Position numbers and translations under genes: made by a program. 64,000 bases of DNA from the NCBI GenBank assembly GCA_021234155.1, contig JAJEKV010000036.1, forward strand, positions 8,633,426-8,697,425, read 5' to 3'. The stretch comes from Isoetes taiwanensis. Taxonomy: Eukaryota > Streptophyta > Lycopodiopsida > Isoetales > Isoetaceae. The notes under the pieces are model-generated. The model was given only the letters and a program-made list of their open reading frames with translations. It had not been told where the DNA came from and ran no database searches. Each line of letters starts with the position of its first letter. Position 1 is the first letter of the stretch. Positions 1-12,628 of this stretch are shown piece after piece.

Positions 1-2497
1 CCAGCACAGATTTCCTTCAAAAACCTAGCCACCAGAGTATTTGATCTAGTGCACCCCAATACTTTCCCCTGTATAGAAAAGTTCTGCCAGGTTCTGCAAA
101 AGGCTTTTGAATCCGCAAAGCCTAAAACGCAGGGAATGAAGAACCCTGTCTGGCTAATGATGCATTTGACCATATCTTCTGAGCAGAAACCTGAAAACCC
201 ACAACTTGATCCTGCTCAAATAGGCCCCCCATTGCATCCCCGATAAATAACTGCTTAATAGATGGAACAACTACCACATGAAGCGGCTGGGGACCATAGC
301 GAAACAAAAAAACTGTACTAGAAATGTTGCTGCCGGAGCTATGGTGGAAGCCAAGATGCCCAGAGAAAAGGGCATCCAAAGGGGGCCATTAAATGCGACC
401 AAAGTAAACTAAAATATACTAGAAACCGTGTGGAAAAGGGAGCAAAGCAAGGTTTAAGACTTACGTATGTACCAAGAATAAGGAAGAATACTCTGCGCCT
501 TGTACACATCTGGTCGAAGTCGATTGAGTCGCTTAAGAGGATGCATTAGAAGGAGGAAAAGATGGCAACCTAGAAGTGGATTTACCAAGTCTAGCAGCAG
601 AAGCAGCTCCTCTCCTGCAAGCAGGCATAAGCATAGCCATAGGGAGCAGACGGCTGCATTAGGGCTGCAGTTACTTTGCAGAGCAGAGTATATGATAGAG
701 CAGAGTATATGGCGACGATGATCACTTGCATATTGTGCATAGCTCGAGCCCCATAGCCGGAAGTATGGCAATATTCGCCAGAGCTGAGCACTGCACCAAG
801 AGAACAGGCATGCAAATGGAAGGCAGCAAGGGCGGGAAAGTGGCGCGCGTAGGGGGAAATGGGGCGGGCCAATAGGAGCATTCTACTAGGATCGAAATCT
901 CGACCATTCATCACGATCAAATCTAGACCGTTCATCTCGCCTAAAAATAATCTATATTAAAAATATTGGGAAAATTTTAAAAATGCCCCACTTTTGTTTC
1001 AAAATTTAATGCTGCTTCAACCCAAAAACTGCCTTATATGGTGCAAAATTTAGCAGGAATCATCATGAGCACGACTAGATTTTACAAGGATGAGGAACTC
1101 CAGTGCAAATCTTTAACTCTGCTTTCTAAAGTAATAAGCATCTCCGTCGCTTCTGTATTTTCGGGATTCTCTATAATAAGCCTCGGCAATCTATAATAAG
1201 CATCTAATTCACTTCTCTCTGTGCCTTCTTCCTTGTATTTTCAGGATTTGTCTGTAAATACGCGGGATTCTTTGTGTGATCCGACTTTATTCGACCGAAG
1301 ATAGGTGATATAGCCCTGATATATCTATCTGATTACAGATTTTGCCCTTGTGGGTTCTAAGAAAATTGGGCGTCGGGTTTTGCAGCAGATCTTCACCCAA
1401 GCATCTGATTGCTTGATATTCACAAGAAAAGCTAATTTGGCTTTGCATTCTTTCCAAGCTTGGGCTACAAAAAGAAGGATTGCCGAAGATCGACCTGTGT
1501 TGCCTTCATTGTTGCCTTTATCTTATCAGATAACGAAGCTCAAGTTTTGTATCATTTTTAAATGTAGCCCGCAAATAATAAGGGCAATTTGACAATTTCT
1601 TGAAATACAAGGGCATTTTGACAAATACCCTTAAATATAAGGGCATTTTTATAATTTTCCCTAAAATATTATACCTGTATAAGAATTTAGCCCTCCCAAG
1701 CCGGTGCCTTATGCAAGCCTGGCATAGAACCCAAATGCAATCTCCAGTTTGGATCTATGCTATATTGAAATAACTGCAATCGATCCAAAATGGTAAGTGA
1801 GATGTTCAATGCAAATGCTACTTGTTGTTTTATTCTAAAAGTGATTGTGCCTGAAGCACCAGGAATTACTCAAATGTGCCTAAAGGGCAGTGTGCTCGGA
1901 TTTTCGAGTGTTATCCTAGCAGTAGTTAGAGCATTATTTTGACTCGTTGGCTACTTGCATTATAGGTGCTTGTGATGGTGTTTGAAAAATAAGAACTTTC
2001 AGGTTAGATAGCTTTGCCTTGTGGTCAGGCGTTATTTGGACCTGCCTTAGCTTAAATCTATTGAATTTGGTTAGCCACAAAGAGGAGTTGTTTATCACTA
2101 TAGAATTTGATTGCCCAAATACTAGATCACTCCATCGATGCGCCATCGCCAAGCAGCGCTCCATCGATGCCAAAAAATCAGTTGAGAAACCAAGCTACAA
2201 AGATAGCAAGGCATCAAAACATGTATTCAGGCAAGCGGGATGCTCCATACTTTCTAAGAAGAAGAAAAAAAACTTTATCCAGACTAGCCGGCCGCCATGC
2301 AAGCAAGAAACAAAAAAGTGTAGGGGGTCTCCAGCAGAGGGCAGTTGTTACACACAAATCTCATTAACTGCCGCTCTCTATAACGATTCCTCTCTCCGTA
2401 ATGAATCAAGAAAAACAAAGGATGGATAAATTGTTTTTAGCTTTACGTAAAAAATCTCTTATCTTATCTTATTATCTCGGCCTATGTTTTTGGAAGA
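1..2497. other. No gene recognised
   Basis: I see only short open frames without family resemblance. The sequence alternates between mixed-composition DNA (1-900) and AT-rich DNA. A motif beginning TCTATATTAAAA at about 949, preceded by A, resembles a plant Helitron 5' end and could in principle pair with the 3' terminus at 7618, but I have no second copy to support this. Confidence 0.4.
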
Positions 2498-2636
2498 GGT
2501 AATTTTCACCGCCTCAAAATTTTGCGGCGAAATTACGCGGGCGGCGCCGCTCGCGGCTCCGCCGCTCTCGGCCCAACCGCTCGCCTGGCGGTCGCCAGAA
2601 ACTTTCACCACGAAATTTTCAGGCGGTGAAAATTCC
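2498..2636. repeat. Foldback (inverted) repeat 1
   Basis: Arms at 2498-2524 and 2611-2636 are near-perfect reverse complements around the core TTTTCACCGCCT / AGGCGGTGAAAA. They enclose a GC-rich segment of about 85 bp full of GGCGGC/GCCGCC words. It looks like a small non-autonomous foldback element or MITE remnant. No target duplication was identified. Confidence 0.65.
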
Positions 2637-2642
2637 CTGACC

Positions 2643-2847
2643 AAAAAACAGGGGGCTTGAAATTTGCCCCCGATATTTTTTCGGCAGATTTCCGGCAAGT
2701 TTTCTTTGGCGGCGCCGCTTCGCAGGGGAAGGTCAGTTCATTGCAAAGGAGTATCGCAGCGAGGGGCGAATCGACTGGCGATCGACTCAAGTTTTGACCT
2801 GAACAAACAGGTCGTTTGGGGGCGAAATTTCAAGCCCCCTGTTTTTT
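2643..2847. repeat. Foldback (inverted) repeat 2, MITE-like
   Basis: The left arm 2643-2671 (AAAAAACAGGGGGCTTGAAA...) and right arm 2818-2847 are reverse complements over about 29 bp with a single 1-nt indel. They enclose about 145 bp with no coding potential. It lies directly beside foldback repeat 1 and shares the flavour GGCG/AAATTT, so the two may be parts of one composite MITE-like element of about 350 bp. Confidence 0.7.
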
Positions 2848-5800
2848 CGTAAAGTGGAGATATGAGTCACGTTGACATATTTCTAAGGGAATTCTCATGC
2901 TTGTTACCCCCAAGAAGTCCCTTTCCAAGTTATATTTTGCCCCCTAGGTGGAGGTATAAACCCTGCGGGAAGTATTTTTTGCGATCCCTTCGCGTTTTTC
3001 TTTTCTTGTTTTGGGAAGGTGCACCTTTATATATCAAAATTGATAAATTGATACTAAGATTTTCTTTTCCTTTTTTATTTTTCTTTTTGTCTATGTTTTT
3101 GGGCAGTAATCAACCACCACTATGTGTAGCAACTTCTCCTGTTGTTGCACAGGTGTGGAAAAGAGTTGCATGGATCATTGCAGCTCTTGTAGAGATAACA
3201 TCAAAGGTGCATATCGATGGAGAGCAGTGGAGATGGATGGGTCAATTTTGGAGATCAATCTTCGTTGAACATATCGTGATTCATATTTAGTGAACAAGAA
3301 TTTAAGCAGTGCTAGAAAAGCATACATGGTATAGACATGATATTTGTAGGTATGGCAAAACGGTGGATCTGACATGCAATGGCCCCACCATGGGTAGATT
3401 AGCATAGATGATGCGAATTCGTCATACAATAACCATACTATTGTTGAACCATACAACTTGAACCATATTCTTGTTGAGTTTGATTGGTCATTTGAAGCAT
3501 TAAGACTTGTGGAACTTTTAAGTTTGAATCTAAAATGGGAAAAATTGATTATTGATTAAGGGAGGAACTTAAAAGTTACAATCCCACAATCATCGATCAT
3601 AGCACCCAACTATCCTTTGGGCAGAGAACACGGGGCAATAATGCAGTAGGTTTAAATCCCACGTGTTCTCAAATCAAAAGATTTTTTAGGTTGTAGTTTT
3701 ATTGTTTTTTTCTCATTACTATCTAGGAACCAAGCCCGCATGATTGTTCAGACGCTATGATTGTTTACAATACATGGTGGCAGGTATGAGTCCCCAATGT
3801 ATCGGATGGACTAATATGCATGCATGGGAAAGCAATTTAAGTATATTTAATACCCATTTGTAATTTTTCCATGGTGGAGGTGTAAGTTTGGCGTAAGTCT
3901 CTCCATATGTGTGATTCTTAGCTGTGTTTTATACTATTTTTGTTATATCATGGTAACCAACCTTGGTTGCATTCCCCAAGGTTACATGCCCGGGGTTCAA
4001 ACCCTAGTCTTAATTGCACACTTGGTGGTGGTACGAGTACCCCATGTATAGTGCGTAGTGCATCGAGCCCTAAATTGAATGGCTCAGATTAATCTATGCC
4101 ACGTGGCATCATCTTGCCTTTCTTCTACTTGTTTAGGGTTGTTCTTTACGACATACGTCTGGGACCGGCCTGTACAACTATTGCGGCCATGGTGGTGGTC
4201 CCGCTTCAGTGAAGAGGTAATACATGAAGTTTATAATGGTTCGTCAAGCAGAGCAACAGTGTTATCCACCGGATCCTGTTTTGCCTGCTTTGGCCTGAAT
4301 GGAAGATTTAGAAGGTGCCAAAACCTAGCTAAGTTCACCGATTTGGAGCGCAATGGCGGCAAGCCTATTGTCAAGCTCTTCTTTAGCAGACCGGTTAAGC
4401 TTCCATAACCGTGGTTCTGAATTTCCCAGTTGCAAAACAAGAGCGGAGTTAAGATCAAAACAGGTAGCCGGATTTGGTGATGGTTCCTTCGGGCATCCTT
4501 ATTTTTTGTGCCTACCTTTAAGCAGTATTTTGAAGATCAGGGTTTTTCGTTAAAGAGTTATGACCCTACCGTAAGCTTTTCCGTCTTTTGATATTGCTCT
4601 CTTGGAAAAAATTGCATCCATCATCCGGAGGCCATGCTTGGAAAGCCAAATTGTTCAGACGTGATGGTTAGTAATTGAGGATATGGATCCTGGTGCCCAG
4701 GCAGCAGAGGATGCATTTGCAGGGCAGGAGAATAGGTATGTCTTTGTTATTTTGCTTGGGCTCTGACATTTAGGAACGTCTCTAATACACGAAATATCTT
4801 TCTATTTCCACCAGTAATAGTAAAAATTGGATGGCCGCATTCCTGTATATTGGGTTCTTGATTTTGGAATAGTAGGCAAGGTACTTACCAACTGTGCCCA
4901 ATGCTTATTCGATTCTCCTGATTTTAAACTGTTCTAATTATGCAGTGTCCCTTTTCACTGCAGATCAAACATTCTTCTGTCAAATTAGCACAGAAGTATA
5001 TGAGGAGGATAATTAAAGGGTTAGATTGTATTGGCACAATTTTGCTAAAACCAATGAGAGAGTTTTTACTTCTGCAAGGAGTGTGATTTGCATTTCATGT
5101 GCATCAGGTAATATCTGAATACATTTTAATTTTGACTAGGTTGGTTTCAATTTGGGCGACTGCATATTTGCAGTTTGCCGGTGGCTATGATCATTTCGGA
5201 GTATGCACACCTTTGAGGAGCTTCAGAGTAGCGCATGTAATTGCCAAAGCCTGTATAAATTTTTTATGCTTGCAAAATAAAGAAAATGTACACAAGCCAT
5301 TGCTGCAGTTGGGTGTGGAGTGTATTGGCAGCAGATGAACCCTTTCAATGCCAATCTGCCTTTCCCTGAATTGGAACACACGAATCAACAAGCAAAATCC
5401 ACAGTGATTCATGCAGTGAAAATAGTTTAGCAATTTAGGTCATCATTTATTCTTTACCGTTTTGTGCAAGCAGAAATGAGAAGAAACGTGATGGCTCAGC
5501 CAAACACTGACATCTAGATAAGGTAGTATTTTCTGAACTTTTATAATTCTGGAGTATAATTTGGGGTGCTGCTCAGTTTAGGCGCTACGTCATGAGTTTA
5601 TGGCGATGGTGATGTTTTGGGATCTCTGTCATTCCTAGCATGTTATGTCAGATCAGACTCTATCTAATGGACATACTAATAGAGATAATTGTCAGGTGCC
5701 TTGCCATGTCACCATATGACAATGCCTATAAGGTACATCTATGCTTAATAACAATAACAATATACAGCTTCCCATGTTTGCAAAGAGGTTAATTTCTGAG

Positions 5801-7590
5801 GATTTGTGAACCATTATGGATCATTGCTGAATGGGATATGGAATAATCTGACAATTTTATGCAGGCATATAGGAACTAAGGTCTGGCAGAATCCTCATGT
5901 GATCATATCCATATGGACTCTAGACTCTTCCTCCACAGGCTTACGCCAATTTTTATCTCTTTTTGCAGCTTGCTCATAAGCTGTTGAATCTGCATGGCCC
6001 AAAGCTTTTGCCATGAGTGCCAAATATGCGCAAATCTTTTCGAAGAAGTTGTGTTGTCCTCATGGAGTTGTCTCTGTTCAAGTGCAGGAAAGGATGAAGA
6101 AAAGGTGGACTGAAATAGATCTGGCATGTATATCATAATAATTTGGACATTATATCATTGTCATAAACAGAAGCATGTTCTTGCAGTTCTCCAACTCTGT
6201 TACCTAATATGATACCTGTTACCTGATGTGATACTTTAACTGATCGATACTCTGTTGCCCACTACTTTGATGCTCTGTTAAACTTGCTTCTACTGTAGAG
6301 TTAAAGATATTTTCGAACAAGTCTCCATTAAATTCTAATAACTGGCATGGTCTGTGCTAACATGCGTATCCACGTACCCATAGGTATTTATGTCATAGCC
6401 AATAAATACTCATCTATGCCTCATGAGCTGATGTTTGAATCACCCGGCACTCATATCTTTGGAAGTGTTGGTATATTGTTGCCCTTACAACTCTGGTATT
6501 GTCAAATATGGCTGATATACAAATTCAAAGATCTTCAATAACATCCATAATTAGGACAACAGATCACGACAAAGGCAGTATACAAATTATGAAAGCCCAT
6601 GTTCTGACTATATTGCCTATGCTGAAGCTCATGTTCTGGATATGTTACCGGTGCTGCACATTTTTAACTTTTTGACTCCCATCTTATAAACAAGATGTCC
6701 ATGTTTGACAAGTTCATTTGAACTATTTTCAAATATTGTAGATATCCTATTGAAAAGATTTATGCTCGAGAAGTACATACGCTTACAACAAATATATCTC
6801 CAATTGCAGCCACAACTATTATTTCTTTATCTCAGTCGATTAAATTTGTGAAACTGTATAATTCAAAATTGGTTCAAGCATCAATGTCTCTCCAACCATC
6901 TGCCCTAGATCCAACTTGCACAATACCCTAAGAACTATAACCTCATCATCTTCTAGAAACTCTTCAAATCTTTGATTTGATCCAAATTTACATTATTTAA
7001 TGGTAGCTCCTATTATCCGACAAGGAAAATTGAGCACTTCATTATGGCATAAACCACTAGCAACCTGTATATGAACCTTCCATTCTCCCCCTAATGCCAT
7101 TTTCTTCATTCCAGACTCTCTTCACATCTCAATTTCATTATGGACCATTTCATCATGTAATGCTTTTGTAAGTATGTCCCACAATCGTTCTTTTGTCATC
7201 AAATAACACATTTGAATGTACAAAATGCTATGCAATTTTCACACGCTTTTTTATTGACGTAGCATTTTTCGTTATCGCTATACATACAGCTAGAATTCAC
7301 AATAGTGGATCTGGATTTTTAGTTCTTTAACTTAAATTAATGAACGTACAATGAGCATCATTCACTGTCTAAAGTGTGTTAAATGCATATGTTATTGTCA
7401 TTATATATCGTTATTATTTTGTAAGAGTTTAAAGACTGGAGCAGAAGAAAAGAGCTTAGTAGAACACACTATGTTTTTGAAAACTATCTTAGAATTTCAT
7501 GTGTTAGATGTTCTTAAATACTGAGCTGGGACCAATCCCTTAGGATGTCTCATCCTTCTCTTGAACATCATTTACACATTCTTAACTTAT
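2848..7590. other. Intergenic or Helitron interior, no gene assigned
   Basis: The sequence is AT-rich with short open frames that have no recognisable domains. A few exon-like scraps exist. One is an open stretch at about 4680-4735 beginning with a Met-Asp-Pro-Gly motif and followed by a consensus GTATGT donor. This would fit gene fragments inside a Helitron whose 3' end is at 7618, but no 5' end was proven and none of the scraps was identified. Confidence 0.3.
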
Positions 7591-7618
7591 GCCCAGCAAC
7601 GCTGGGCACCGTTACTAG
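7591..7618 (+). mobile_element. Helitron 3' terminus, plus orientation
   Basis: A perfect 7-bp hairpin GCCCAGC-AAC-GCTGGGC (7591-7607) is followed 7 nt later by CTAG (7615-7618) and then T. This is the canonical Helitron 3' end: subterminal hairpin, CTRR, insertion before T. The 5' end of this element was not located. The mirror-image terminus at 7887-7913 has the same hairpin, so both belong to one family. Confidence 0.75.
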
Positions 7619-7886
7619 TTTGACAATAATGATGAAAAACTACTGAGAATAAATTTTTTGGTAGTAATACTAGTGCAGTAAGTGGGGCTCCTATAGCAAC
7701 AATAATGGATTTTGTGGGTGATTGCGTAGTTTGCACTTGTACCCATTAAGTACTTGGGGGGGCATCAACTATTTAGTTTTGGTCATTTTTGTACGGAGGG
7801 AGTGGTGTTCCAATGTTAGTCCTATCTCTGGTATGAGGTGTGTTGCGGTTTGAATAGGTTCATTGAGCTTGTTCTATTCTATTCTA

Positions 7887-10868
7887 CTAGTAATAGTACC
7901 CAGCGTTGCTGGGGATATATATGTTGGCAATATCAGGTCAATGGGGGTTGTGCACTCAAATCAAAATCCTCCTTGCTAACCATCTGGTCATAGAGCAATA
8001 ACCTGCAATTTGGATTAAAAAAAAAATGGCACACACATGTCAACCATAATTTTCACAAATTTAAACCGAATCCCTTCCAATCTGACTAATTTTCAATCAT
8101 AATATTGTGACTATTTTCTGATCATAGTGACCAAAAACAATATAAGTTCATGACTCGATAATGTCTCAAAAGGGGATCCCCATATCTTTATTCCAAGTTT
8201 AAAATTGTTCTTTATCCATTTCTTTAATCCATGTTCAAAAAGACCTCATTCTTTAACCCATGTTCACGTGAGTACCTGTATGTATTTGCTCATGTGCATG
8301 CATAATGTCAGAGCGTGCTTCAATTAGTTGTCGCGAATTTCTTTCAATTCTGTAAATTTTAAAGGGCAAGTTGTAAGTTGTGCCTAGATAGAGATTTTAG
8401 TCCATGTCGTTTGAAAAGTAGTCAGGGAAATTTGTGTGTAAATGGAAAAAATTACGCTCTTCTTGTAACATACAACATAAGCTCATGAAGAAACAAAGGA
8501 CGTAATTATGCCTTCGTTTATTGCCTCCGTTCCACTCAACGTGACTTAATAGCTCTACTCTGCATGACAGACCTTTGAAAACAAAAAGAAAAGGAATTTT
8601 AAACACTTTCAACACATACATACATTAATAAGACTCTATACAAAAGCAAGCTCTATGATCTCATGATGCTTGAGCTGTAAGAGCAACAATAGTAATGTAC
8701 TGGTCAGTCATCACAGTCATCTGCAGCAAGAGAAACTCATACCATTTGTCTATTTATGTTGAAAATGAAGTCTAGCATAAAGTACATATTGCATAATCCA
8801 CTAAAATGAATTGAAGTTGGCATCCTCAAGCTGACTTACTCTTCCATCCAGGAATTGAGTAACAACATTGATTGCCTGCAGGCCATCACTAAGACCACAA
8901 TGACCCTGGCTCCAAGTTTTTTAAGCATTGTACTGACCACTAAGAGTCCTTGAATTTATTCTTGCTGAAATTGAACATTTTGTTGATCCAAATGATAAAT
9001 CACATTCAAAATTCAACACTTTGAAGAAAGAGACTGTCTTCAGGAGCCTGTTGTGACAACTAAACTCACGACAATCTATTCATGTGGAGCAATTCACCAG
9101 AACGGCAGTGTAGTGGTTCAGACTATCAAGCTTCCTATGCTTCCTATATGGGTGGTTTTCGACTGATCGCATGCATAAAGCATATCCATACCACAAAGGT
9201 GTGCATTCCCTGATTAAAGAAGAATGTTGCAGCAACTGGTCAATATTAAAGTACGGCATATTCTTGTGCTGCCTCTAAGGGATTTAAAGAAGCAAAGGTT
9301 TGCTCATCCATGCTTAGTGGCTGCAATTTTTAGTGGACAAAATTTAGTCTAGTATAATGTGGTGATGCCTTATCCTAATGCCCGAACTTCGGAATGTCTG
9401 CTTGAGTAATTGAATCAATTACACCGTTTTATTTATGACAATGAGCCAGCTACAGCTACCGTCCTAAACTTGATATGCTGTCAAAGGCATTAAAAAATTA
9501 ACACAGCCCACTGCTCGGATCATTGCTGTTCCAACAAAAAGCATTGGTAGCTTGAATATTGCTCTGTTCACTATTCAAAAAACCACCTTTCAAAGTCTAA
9601 TGCATGTATTTTAAGCCATCAAATACCTGTGTTCTTGGCAAAATTCTTCAAATTGGGCTTCCATACTTACCTCCCACCAAAAGAGCCACTCTTGAATCTG
9701 GTAAGTACAGTTGTATCCCCTAGTTTATATAAGAACTAATTATCCAAAGCTACTGAATAAAGATAGCACTTTTACCTGTATATCTCCCAAGCTCTTTGCA
9801 AAATTTGAACGTCTGGAGGGCCAATTCCCTTGACGATGACATAATCACAGCTCGTGAACCTCCTTTTCAAGAATGAGCCCTAAATTTTTCAATCATGGGA
9901 ACTAAAAAGACAGGGATCTTTCCAGACCCAGTCTGTCCCATGGCAACAACATCTTAAGTGAGAAGTTCAATATAGGCTCCTAGAAAAGCATGGTGATCAA
10001 TAATGATCTCTGGCCTGCATGGCAGGTTGCAAGAGTAGAAAACTTCACTGAAGATAGATTGTCTATCTAAATCCCATTTCCATTTGATATTCAGTTTGCG
10101 AAGCTGTAATAGTGCAGGATTTTTTGCGCAAATTTGGATCATAAGACCTTTGTAGTAGCAAATACATGAGCCAGGAAGAACGGGATTGAAGCATTCAAAT
10201 TTTTGGGCATGGTAGAGCTTTCGATGACGGATTTATTACATGCAAAAGCTGTTTTGTGTATAGAGTTTAGACATCTTCCATACTCTAATGCATAAAAGCT
10301 CGGGCCTGAAGCCTACAGAGAAGCCTAAGTTTCTGCAACTTACGTGGCTCCAACACAGGAATGCACCTTGAGTCCAATCGCTGCTTTCAAACCTGTTTAT
10401 ATGACAGAATTTACATCTCGTTATGGAAGATCCACATGAAAAGATTCTTACCATCTCAATGCTATCATCAAGAGCTGCATTTGGGTGTGGAATTCGAGCA
10501 TAAACGACACTGAAATCTACAGACATCTGAATAAAGCCATCGATAAGACAACCAAAAATACGCTTCCAGGATCCCTAAAAAAAAAGCGCAGGCACCTGAG
10601 AGAGAGGGATGCCCGAGGAGCATGTGAGCACCAGCTCAAACGGCCGTTCTCGCTCCATCTTGTATGCCAATTTAGCTCCGGCAACCCAAATAAGATCGGC
10701 GAAAAGCTTGGTAAGATGAACTCGAACTCGTAGATGAATGCATCCTTTCCTTCCTGTTCAAAAAATTGGTCCCCTGTTCAAAGAAATTGGTCCATCGGAT
10801 TTACTAATTGAATCTTAGCCGTCGGATTTAGGGCTAGATTCAACACAGCATAACATTATTATATAGGA
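7887..10868 (-). mobile_element. Non-autonomous Helitron with captured gene fragment
   Basis: Read on the minus strand, the 5' end is TCCTATATAATAATG at 10868, preceded by A. The 3' end is the hairpin CCCAGC-AAC-GCTGGG (7913-7899) followed by TACTATTACTAG, ending at 7887 and followed by T. Insertion between A and T, the 5' TC and the 3' CTAG all fit a Helitron of 2982 bp. Both flanks are made of AGAAT/AGAATAG repeats, as expected for one interrupted target. There is no Rep/helicase frame, so it is non-autonomous. It carries a DDX54/RH29-like exon, indicating gene capture. The 3' end is strongly supported; the 5' end is less certain because only one copy is seen. Confidence 0.65.
9776..9953 (-). 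pseudogene. Captured exon of a DEAD-box RNA helicase (DDX54/RH29/Dbp10 type)
   Basis: The minus-strand frame begins DVVAMGQTGSGKIPVFLVPM, which is motif I (Walker A) with the catalytic Thr replaced by Ile. It continues with an in-frame TGA, then reaches [19 protein letters not shown], which corresponds to motif Ia of the ribosome-biogenesis helicase family Dbp10/DDX54 (plant RH29). The exon ends at a GTAAAA donor (9775). The internal stop, the damaged Walker A and the absence of the other motifs make it a non-functional fragment. It lies wholly inside the Helitron 7887-10868, so gene capture is the simplest origin. Confidence 0.7.
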
Positions 10869-12167
10869 TTCTATTCTATGGCATAAATCATTTCAGTGTA
10901 GCCCCAGGGATTCAGTATTATTTGTAGTATGGGACATCTGCGTGCAAGAAAGGGGTCCTTTTTTACCATTTCGTCTTTGTTTACTTACCATTAGAGGAAT
11001 TTTTTTGCACTATCCGAGGTTAAATTAGTTTCCAAAGATCAGTATACTAGGGATGTTTTTGGCCACCCTTCAAATGCAGATGTCCACCCTCTTATTACTA
11101 TGTGCATCCTCCGGGAATGTAGGAACCACAACAACATTGTCACCTTTAGGTTCAATAATGTATGAATAAAAGAAAGATAGTAAACAAGGTTCAGCTACGA
11201 AATTATGTTATTTTTGCATCTTTGGCAAGAACTACATTTTAGGGGGGTGCTGAGAAATTGTGTCATTTTTGCATTTGTTGTTAAGTGAGCTCCAGTTTGC
11301 TAGGTAATTGGTTAGTTGACAAAATAGTGAAAGAAAGAATCTATAAAATGCATATCTGAAAACCAGAAAGAAGGAGCAAAATGAAAGAGTATAGCAATCA
11401 TTGGCATCATGAAGCCTATTCTGAATTTAGCGAGGCTTGAAGCTACTTTTGTTTATTAATTTGTAAGCAAAGGATTTCAAGGTTCTAGGTTCTCAAAACA
11501 TTTAACAGAATACACCTAAACACAGTTTCTAAACATAATACGTCTAAACGTAATTTTTTCGTGACATCGTGTGGAAGAAGATGACTCCATCTGCCTTTTC
11601 CTGTTCGAATTAGCACTAGCAAATCTCGAATATATCAGACTGGGAATGGGATAAGGCGATAGTGAGACGCTCTAATAACTATAGAACCAATGCAAATAAG
11701 ATGAGTACCAGAGTAACAATACGAAGCTAAGATTCTACAAACTTACTAAACATGGCTCACTTGATTCTTATACTCCACTATATCGGTCTTTGATAATTAG
11801 AAATAACTATGGCAATTTGGGCCATCCCACACAAGCGTCTCTCTCAATAGACAACTCAAGAGTTAGATGATTCAATGATAAGCAGTTCGCCTAGTCGATC
11901 AGATGGAAGAAGAGCAAGGGTAGAAAGAAAAAGAAAGTAGAAGAAATGAAAGGGAAATCTCAGAAATCGAAAAAAAGGGATCCTGAAATTACAGGGCCAA
12001 ACAACAGGTTTTTTCAAGTAGAAAAACACAGTCGATTCAAACCCTGCTGTCCCCTGCCTTCATCAGCTCCTGCCGTCCCCTTCTAACCGGCGCCGCCAAC
12101 ATTCCCGTCAAAGAAATGCCGGAAAAGTAAGAAAAAGACAAAATTTCAGGTTCCCTTTTTTTTCGTC
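10869..12167. other. No gene recognised
   Basis: AT-rich intergenic DNA. Short open frames only, none with a recognisable domain and no long repeats seen. Confidence 0.4.
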
Positions 12168-12362
12168 GGTGAATTTCGGCGAGCTCGAAATTTCGCCTAA
12201 AATTTCGAGGTGACGTGGCGGATCCACGAGTGGCTTTCGAGGTGACGTGGCGGATCCACCGCTTGTGGATCCGCCACGTCACCTCAAAATTTCAGGCGAA
12301 ATTTTGGCCGCTCATGGATCCGCCACGTCACCTCAAAATTTCAGCTCGCCCGAAATTACACC
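12168..12362. repeat. Foldback element with four copies of a 20-bp box
   Basis: The 20-mer GAGGTGACGTGGCGGATCCA occurs directly at 12207-12226 and 12239-12258 and inverted at 12266-12285 and 12315-12334, all identical. Outer arms at about 12168-12193 and 12336-12362 (GGTGAATTTCGGCGAGCTCG and its near complement) make the whole block of about 195 bp a nested palindrome. Each box contains ACGTGGC, the core of ABRE/G-box sites bound by plant bZIP factors. It is most likely a MITE or foldback transposon; any regulatory activity is inference. Confidence 0.75.
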
Positions 12363-12606
12363 TTCCTAAATGTCACTTTTTTTTTTCCTCGTTGCAGTCA
12401 ACATGAGCATCTAACTTAGTACCGAAGAAAAGAGCTCGGAAGGTGGGCTCTTTTCTAGTTTTTAAGATAGTGCGACAATACTTCATCATTAGGAGCTTTC
12501 ATCATCAAAACATCATCTTCTGCGTTCTATTTTACATGTTCAGGCTTTATAAGTGTACTTACGAGGCAAGAGGGAATAACCTGGCTAATAAATACAAGAA
12601 ACTTAT

Positions 12607-12628
12607 CGCGGCGGCCAAGGCCGCCGCG
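12607..12628. repeat. Perfect GC hairpin
   Basis: CGCGGCGGCC-AA-GGCCGCCGCG is a perfect 10-bp stem with a 2-nt loop in otherwise AT-rich DNA. No CTRR follows within 15 nt, so I do not call it a Helitron end, and no T-run follows. Confidence 0.5.

Noticed and set aside
12607-12628. GC hairpin considered as a Helitron 3' end or terminator
   Set aside because: No CTRR or T-run at the proper distance; only a perfect stem-loop can be claimed.
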